DNA from: Porites lutea
Taxonomy: Eukaryota > Cnidaria > Anthozoa > Scleractinia > Poritidae
Assembly (NCBI RefSeq): GCF_958299795.1
Contig: NC_133204.1
Location: 10,375,281 to 10,439,280 of the forward strand
Direction of reading: 5' to 3'
DNA: 64,000 nt
A program made the position numbers and the translations under genes. Shown in pieces: positions 57,899-64,000 of the stretch. The notes under the pieces are model-generated. The model had not been told where the DNA came from. It ran no database searches and was given only the letters and a program-made list of their open reading frames with translations. Each line of letters starts with the position of its first letter. The first letter of the stretch is position 1.

Positions 57899-60800
57899 AT
57901 GGTGTTGCAACAATGTGTTGCATGTAATATCTTGGTAAGTGCTGATGTGTGTGACGAAATACACTTGAACAGATCAAATAATTTTCATTTCCGTGTTGTT
58001 TTGCGCTCGGTGTGACTGCCAAGCTTTTTCATCATTTTTTTGCCAAAGAGTGAGAGAATGTGCAGGTTAGGCAAAGTTCAATCATTTGTAAATATGTAGC
58101 TGCTCTTGATATTTCGGCGTGACAGAACTGAACTCACAATCGTTTTTCTGGATGTGGATGTTCTTCCCCGTAATGCATAAATAAATAACAATTCATGCAA
58201 TCAACACTGTTACTGATTACAACTGCTGGTATCTAAGATTTTCTTCATTTGATTTGGGGCCCGATTTTATTCAAAGGAAATACAGGCGAACGGCAAGCCG
58301 ATTTTATTTATTAATTTTGTGCGGCGACTGCTGGAGAAGAAAGTTCATGTCCAAAGATTTGTTATTTGCACCGCACTATTCTAGTGCTTTTAAATTGGGG
58401 AATTCGTCGGTCAGGATAACATAAGGACTTATTCTACGGACAAGAAATAATAGACTGCATGCCTCCATGTTGAGAGAGTTAAATAAGATTAAATATTCCA
58501 TGTTTTTCCTTGAATTATCCGCCGAATGAGAAAAAAAATACGCCCATATAAAAAAGCCAAAGACTCGTTTATGACTGGTCCTAAATACGTAAGACCTACA
58601 TCAATAACTTTGTCTTCGGCTTCCTCCTCAGTTTAAAAAGATTTAATTTTAAGATTTAAAGAGCTAATTTGTTACCGTTTTTGTTTCTAGACACCGTGGC
58701 CAAATATTCTATCGAAAGCCAACTTTAGCAAGCTAAATCAAATAATTCAAGGCGCGCGTCATGTCCTTTTTATTTAGCTCTTGACGTTTTAACTGAGGAG
58801 AAGGAAAACACTGAAAATGTTTTGTGTCTGCAAGCAATAAGCTGCTTACAGATCAAAAACAATTAAATCAGATCCAAACGCTGGAGCAGCAAAATAAAGA
58901 ATTCAGTAAGCAAATGTTATTCCCCATTTAACTGGCAATACAGGATTTAGGAGCTTAAGCCGTCTCGAATGCATTAAAGAGTTTAATCTTGTGAAGAATG
59001 TATAAAATGAGGAACGGCGACCCGCTTGCTCGATCCACAAGATGCCGTTTAGATACATGTAGTGGAAAATTTGAGCGTCCATCTTTAAACTTCAGCCCTC
59101 ATGTCCTCAGTATCATCTGTAACGCAACCTAAAATTCACTTCCACATCAACTAAATTGGGCTGCTCCAGCATCATCCCTCGATCATCTGCAACGAGCACG
59201 GACGATATTGCCAGTGACCAGTGCAGCCTATGTTATTTGCAGATCACTGATTCAACGCGGACATGTGTATGCGGCCACGTGCTCGAAGATGTCAGCCGCA
59301 ACATCGATGGAAAACGATTCTCAGGTAAAAACAAACAAAAGCTTAAACAAAAAAACACAAACGGAGAACTCTGGAGAAATTTGAGGCTTTGTCACTGTAG
59401 AGAACGGGTTGTTTAAACAGTGGTGCTGAGAAGTTGATTGTCAACTATGAAATTCATAACTGCTAGGCCCGACTTTCAAATCCTTCTATCCTTGGCTTGT
59501 CAACTATGGTTTGTTTGAAAGAAAGTTTTTGAGATCTATAGTTGCCATTTTAATTGCTTTGTCTGCCATCTAAGTGTGAGAGGTTATGTCAGCAGGTTCT
59601 GTCATATTGCATGAGAGGGCATTATAGTATTCAAATTATTTATCGCACGTTTCTCCTTGACTTAATTATCTTTCGATGAAAACAAAAAGCAGTTCGTGCG
59701 AATAAAACATAATATAATACGATGTCTCTTATCGTAGAATATCGAGCGGAATTATATTCTCGTCTGGAAACAAGAAAGAGAAAATTGGAATCAAGTGAAA
59801 ACGCGAAACAGCCACTTACATCCCCCAAAGAATTAAAGGTACATGCTATTTTTTTTTTACAATTAATTCTCCTTACTGGACACGTGATACAAAAAAGAGA
59901 AAATAAACTAGAAAATTTTACCTGGCAGTGGAGAGTCATGGTATTTTTATTCTTTTAAATTTTAATTTCAGTTTGGTAATCAAGTGCGGTACCAAGCTGA
60001 CCAAGAACTGGTCATAAATGAACACTTAGTTTGTCCCTGATCAGCCACGTGAGAGGATGCACGCTCCGTGATCTTCCCGCGCGCGATAACCCTGCCTGCG
60101 TGGCTTATCTCTGTTCTAAGTCGAGGCCATGTGGGAGATATTTGCACGTGGCCTCGTTTTGGTAAAGGAAGCGAATGCAAATCAAAAATGGCCTAATGGT
60201 GTGGTTTAATTGGTAAAACGTTTTGCAAGAATTTTCTTAGGGCCTGTTTACATGGAGCTAGGGGACCCCAGGTTGGTGAGGTGACCTCTTAGGTGGCGTA
60301 ACCCGCCTGTCCATATAATCTCTCATTTTAATTTGAACACGTTTACAATGATAGGTGGGGTGACCCGTCACATGTTACCTCAGCTATCTGGGGTCCCCCA
60401 CCTCCATGTAAACAGGCCCTTAGTCGGTCTTGATTTTTTTCAGTTTCGCCGACACCTGTCCTGAATCGAATGAGAATACTAGGCTGTAGCAGAAGCATAT
60501 AGCCCTGAAAGTGTTATATGCTTCTGGCTGTAGAAAACACCTTGTCACGAGTTCGAGAGAGTTCAGTTTTTATCAAAATATTCTCATTGGAAGGGAGGTA
60601 AAAAAGAATCCATTGACAACCGGGGTAACGCAAGATATCCCCTTAATTTTTAACCATCTAAATGGCAAGTGAGTTGAACTATATGTTCAGTAAAGAAATT
60701 TTTTCAGAATTGTTTGTGGTACCTGGTCGTGACGGTGTTCACGCTTTCGAGACAAAACAGGACCATAAGGTAAAAGAAACCTCTGGAGTATTCTATACAG

Positions 60801-61144
60801 AGCACGTCTTTATTATTTGTTTATTTCTCCAGGACTTAAATATGACGGGATCATCAATGCCTGCTGAACGTCCCCGCAAAACTATACCAGTAAAAAAGAG
60901 ACGTTCTACGGATAAAAAGCCGTCCAAGAAAAAGAAATCAAAAAGAAGAACAAAGCGAAAGCATGCAGGGATATCCTCAACATTGAGAAGACAACAAGAA
61001 AACAGACGTGTAAACGTGGTACCCGTCGAACTGTTGCTAAGATTTCCAAGCGCTCTCCAAGAAATCAACCGAAGAATAATGGGACAGAATAGCATATGGC
61101 TTGCCTTACAAATGGACAAGAAGACTCTCTGTTTTCAAGATTAG
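57899..61144 (+). CDS. UPF0547-like zinc-ribbon gene J, four exons, intact
   Basis: Plus-strand coding exons: 57899-57934 (36 nt, MVLQQCVACNIL), 59243-59324 (82), 59738-59838 (101) and 60833-61144 (312), totalling 531 nt for 176 aa. Donors are GTAAGT, GTAAAA and GTACAT; phases 0/1/0. Exon 2 gives ITDSTRTCVCGHVLEDVSRN; cysteines C6, C9, C20 and C22. Exon 3 gives EYRAELYSRLETRKRKLE. Exon 4 has the strongest nuclear-localisation-like run of the family (KKRRSTDKKPSKKKKSKRRT) and ends with RFPSALQEINRRIMGQNSIW. Two oddities: an in-frame ATG at 59156 gives an alternative N-terminus into exon 2, and a phase-compatible cassette at 60708-60769 could replace exon 3. Intron 3 holds an inverted-repeat element. 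Confidence 0.87.
60238..60422. mobile_element. MITE-like element in gene J intron 3
   Basis: The left end TAGGGCCTGTTTACATGGAG and the right end, reversed, TAAGGGCCTGTTTACATGGAG match. Inner GGGGACCCCA / TGGGGTCCCC and GGTGACC / GGTGACC-type stems. 185 bp. Confidence 0.7.
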
Positions 61145-61238
61145 AAGTAGAATATAAAAGAAAACGTATCCTCTGTTAGAGGACATGCCGATAACAGCAA
61201 AGACAGGAGCTATAGCACTTGAACGACGACGGCCGCCA

Positions 61239-61317
61239 ACCTCGTCCCCAGGGCTTTTCCCTTAAAAAATGGCCGCCCCTCCCATTTTTTAAGGGAAAAG
61301 CCCTGGGGACGAGGTTG
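61239..61317. mobile_element. Perfect 35-bp-arm hairpin element
   Basis: Arms starting AACCTCGTCCCCAGGGCTTT are exact reverse complements over 35 bp around a 9-nt loop. The perfect match suggests recent insertion or gene conversion. A decayed relative lies at 14101-14157. Just 3' of gene J. Confidence 0.75.
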
Positions 61318-61386
61318 GACGGCCGCGGACGGAAGCGAATACTTAAATAAATTATTAAAAAGTTTAGCGTTTTTTCAAAGTTTTTC

Positions 61387-61554
61387 GCGATTTTTTCAAC
61401 TCGCTTAAGATGTCAAATGCAAGTTCCGTGAAATGGAATTCTTGGAGACCAAACCTAACTTTACAAGTGCGATTTTTTCAACTCGCTTAAGATGTCAAAT
61501 GCAAGTTCCGTGAAATGGAATTCTTGGAGACCAAACCTAACTTTACAAGTGCGA
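61387..61554. repeat. Exact 82-bp tandem duplication
   Basis: The block starting GCGATTTTTTCAACTCGCTT at 61387 repeats at 61469 with no differences seen, ending with GCGA at 61551-61554. Non-coding. Confidence 0.8.
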
Positions 61555-64000
61555 AAGAAAAATTTGTCGATGTGTGTTTACGTCCTCCATAAAGGGAATT
61601 TCACGTTGTGGCGGCAAAGAAATGAACAAAAAAGTTTGCTTTGGCTGATTAAACCTATTTCTTTTTTTTTTTTTTTGACGTTCTTGTTGCCGTTGCCGTC
61701 GTCGTTGCTAAGGCCCACTCCACACGTATCCGAATATTTTTGAATCCGTACACGTAGCGTATTCAAATCAAATTCGCCTGTCCACACGTATTCTGGATTC
61801 ACTCTCGGTTGAATTTATTTCAAAAGGTTCGGATTGACAAAGGACGTCTTGGAAAATCGTTACTCTCCTCCCAGGATCAAATTCGTACCCAGAACCTTTC
61901 CGTAACAAGGTTATCCCAGTTTTAGATTCAAGCGCTTACTATTTGTACGGAAATTTCGGTGAAAAATTTCCGTCAAATAGTACTGGTATTTTTTTGGCTC
62001 CGAAAATAGGAACAGGATTGAGTTGTATCATATCCAAAATACCGGTAAATTTTTCGCTTTCTCTCGACATGAAACCCGGCACTAGTAATCCACACAAATA
62101 TGGTACAAAAATTTCGATCGTTTCGGTAAAAACAGGAAAAAGGTAATACCTCGAAAGGTATTACTTTTTTTCCGGAAAATTCCAACTGGGATGAAACCGT
62201 TCCGTTTGAATTCTCCCCGGAATTTCCGGGTTTTCCATACAAATGGAAAGCGCTCTACGTCTGCCCACAGGCATGGGAAACGCAGTGGGAGAAAGGCGTC
62301 AGATCAAATAACTTCAGTCAACTCAAGCCTCCTCTTGGTCAACTTTATTTCAAAGGACACCTTTCTTGTCCCTACCATTGTTCAGGCAAAGCCCCAATAT
62401 CCACATGCAAATTCTCCATACTCCATACATTTTCTTAGAGAATTAGTTGAGAGAATTTGATAAAAGATCAAAGCACTTTCATTTTGGCAATCATTTTATT
62501 AATTCTCATTACTGCTTTTCTTAATAATGTATGGATAAAGTTAGGAGAGGATTGATGTTGGTCACTCTAGGGACTTAAGAGAACTGACTGTATAACTGAC
62601 AAAACCAAACTATACGTAAATCATTATTAAAAACTATATGCTTTGCTGAACCCCAAAAAGGGGCTTCAGCTTTTTAACATACGTATAATTATTATTTAAA
62701 GTTTCAAACAATCTCCAAAGATTTAAAAAACATTGTGTGACCATGTCTTGAAGACTTGTTCAACAACTCATTGGAAAACAAAAAAAGTTATCATCTGTTT
62801 GTGAAAAAAATGTACTTTTAAGTCAAAATGACCGTGGGCTTATGTACTTTGAATTTGAAAAAAATACATGTAAACCGTAACTTACCCGAAAACAGTAAAT
62901 TACAGGCTGAAATACGAAAAATAAATTGTCTAAACATAGATAAAAATTCTACTACGGCAGCGTTAAATAACCTTTAACAGGCAGCTAAACAAAAGAAGAC
63001 CTATTTCGAAAAATTTTAGCGAACAAAGAAAAACTCACTTTTCTTACCAGACTCGAATATAAAGACAAAAAGTGATCCTTTGAAAATTTACAAGTAAGTA
63101 CCAAAACATATACAAATCGACGTTTGCGCAAATAGAAACAAGTCCTTTCATTTAATATATTCCGGCTGGAAATTTTAGATACTTACGTCTTCTTCTCTTG
63201 TGCTAAGTTTTTCGTTCTGCTAAATAAAAATTGCCTTACTTTTGGTTTCAAATTTTAAGAATTTTTTTTTTTGAGAAACATTGCTTAAAATTGGTTATGC
63301 TTAATTACCCTTGGCGAATTCCCCTGATATCAGTCAGATCAACATCTAATTCATTAAGTTACATACTGTGCTCCGAGAAAATGAGGTTTTATATTACAGT
63401 ATACGAACACCCGTAAGCAACCGACATTTCGCTACGCCACTACTGGTTTTCCTGCGAAATGGCGTCTGAGGAACGACTGCAAAAATTCCGTACTGATGAC
63501 GTGTCACTACGCAGATGTTGGTAGTGCTTCTGATTTGCTGCACCACTTAGGAAATCTGCTTCAACCAATCAGAAGCACTACCCAGAACTGCATTGTGACA
63601 CGTCATCAGTATGAAATTTCTGATAACGTTCCTCAGACGTCATTTCGCAGGGAAACCAAATGTCGAAATGTCGGCTGTTTTCTCAGGTTAACCGGCGACA
63701 TCCGCCGTTGAAACTGCATCCTTCCCGCACTCTCATGGCACGTATGTTCCGTGTTCATGCTATGTAAACCTCGACACACATTAATGGCGCGTTTGAAGCG
63801 ATTAATCGCAGAGGGCTTATCGATTTTCGTGTGATCAGAAAAAGGTTTCTTTACAACGAAATTACGTACCAGTGACATATCGCAAAAATTTACACTGGTT
63901 TGATTGTGTAATCCGTCGCAAAGGTAACAGGTTTGTCCCCACAACCTGTCGCTGCAACAAGTCGTCTCGTGAGTGCCGTGTTAAATATCGCCCCATATAA
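61555..64000. other. Right-hand flank, no family exon seen
   Basis: About 2.4 kb: poly-T run near 61661-61677, a repetitive stretch of 'cacacgtatccg' type near 61710-61800, AT-rich DNA, and the MITE at 63421-63674. No recognisable gene. Confidence 0.45.
63421..63674. mobile_element. MITE-like element CCGACATTTCG
   Basis: The left end CCGACATTTCGCTACGCCAC and the right end, reversed, CCGACATTTCGACATTTGGT share the terminus. Long inner arms follow (CTGCGAAATGGCGTCTGAGG / CTGCGAAATGACGTCTGAGG) with TGATGACGTGTCAC / TGATGACGTGTCAC. 254 bp. Confidence 0.7.

Noticed and set aside
60793-61119. 108-codon minus-strand ORF
   Set aside because: Antisense shadow of gene J exon 4.

Overview
The window looks like nuclear DNA from an anthozoan cnidarian, probably a stony coral. 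It is AT-rich and intron-rich, has no bacterial-style operons, carries TTAGGG telomere-type repeats, and is packed with short inverted-repeat (MITE-like) elements, a LINE 3' end and tRNA-derived SINE pieces. The taxon is an inference; no marker gene was available to test it.

The dominant content is a cluster of one small-gene family. I find ten first exons in 64 kb: seven copies with all four exons readable in frame, one four-exon copy with a damaged or oddly spliced exon 3, one lone first exon, and one first exon whose gene runs off the left edge. Each gene has the same plan: a 33-39 nt exon 1 (typically starting MVLxQC and holding a CxxC), an exon 2 of 79-88 nt (CxCGHVFE...GKRFS), an exon 3 beginning EYRAELYSRLE, and an exon 4 with a basic linker followed by PSALQEINRRIxGQN. 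Intron phases are always 0, 1, 0. The CxxC/CxCG zinc ribbon, its spacing and the C-terminal EINR motif match the UPF0547 / C16orf87 family as I remember it, so I call these UPF0547-like zinc-ribbon genes. The biochemical function is not established; the basic linkers suggest nuclear proteins.

Layout from left to right: A (exon 1 only, minus, window edge), B (lone exon 1, minus), C, D and E (minus), then an intronless sulfotransferase-like gene (plus, 25048-25851), then F and G (plus), H (minus), I and J (plus). A perfect CRE/ATF palindrome TGACGTCA lies 92-174 bp upstream of the ATG in seven of the ten copies, with near-matches in two more, so the family probably shares cAMP/CREB- or ATF-type regulation.

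Between and inside the genes lie many non-autonomous inverted-repeat elements (several nested), a 32-bp minisatellite joined in inverted orientation at an interstitial telomeric repeat, a period-10 array that reads as heat-shock-element units, and a hammerhead-ribozyme-like core. All gene models come from reading splice sites and phases by eye; none has transcript support here.
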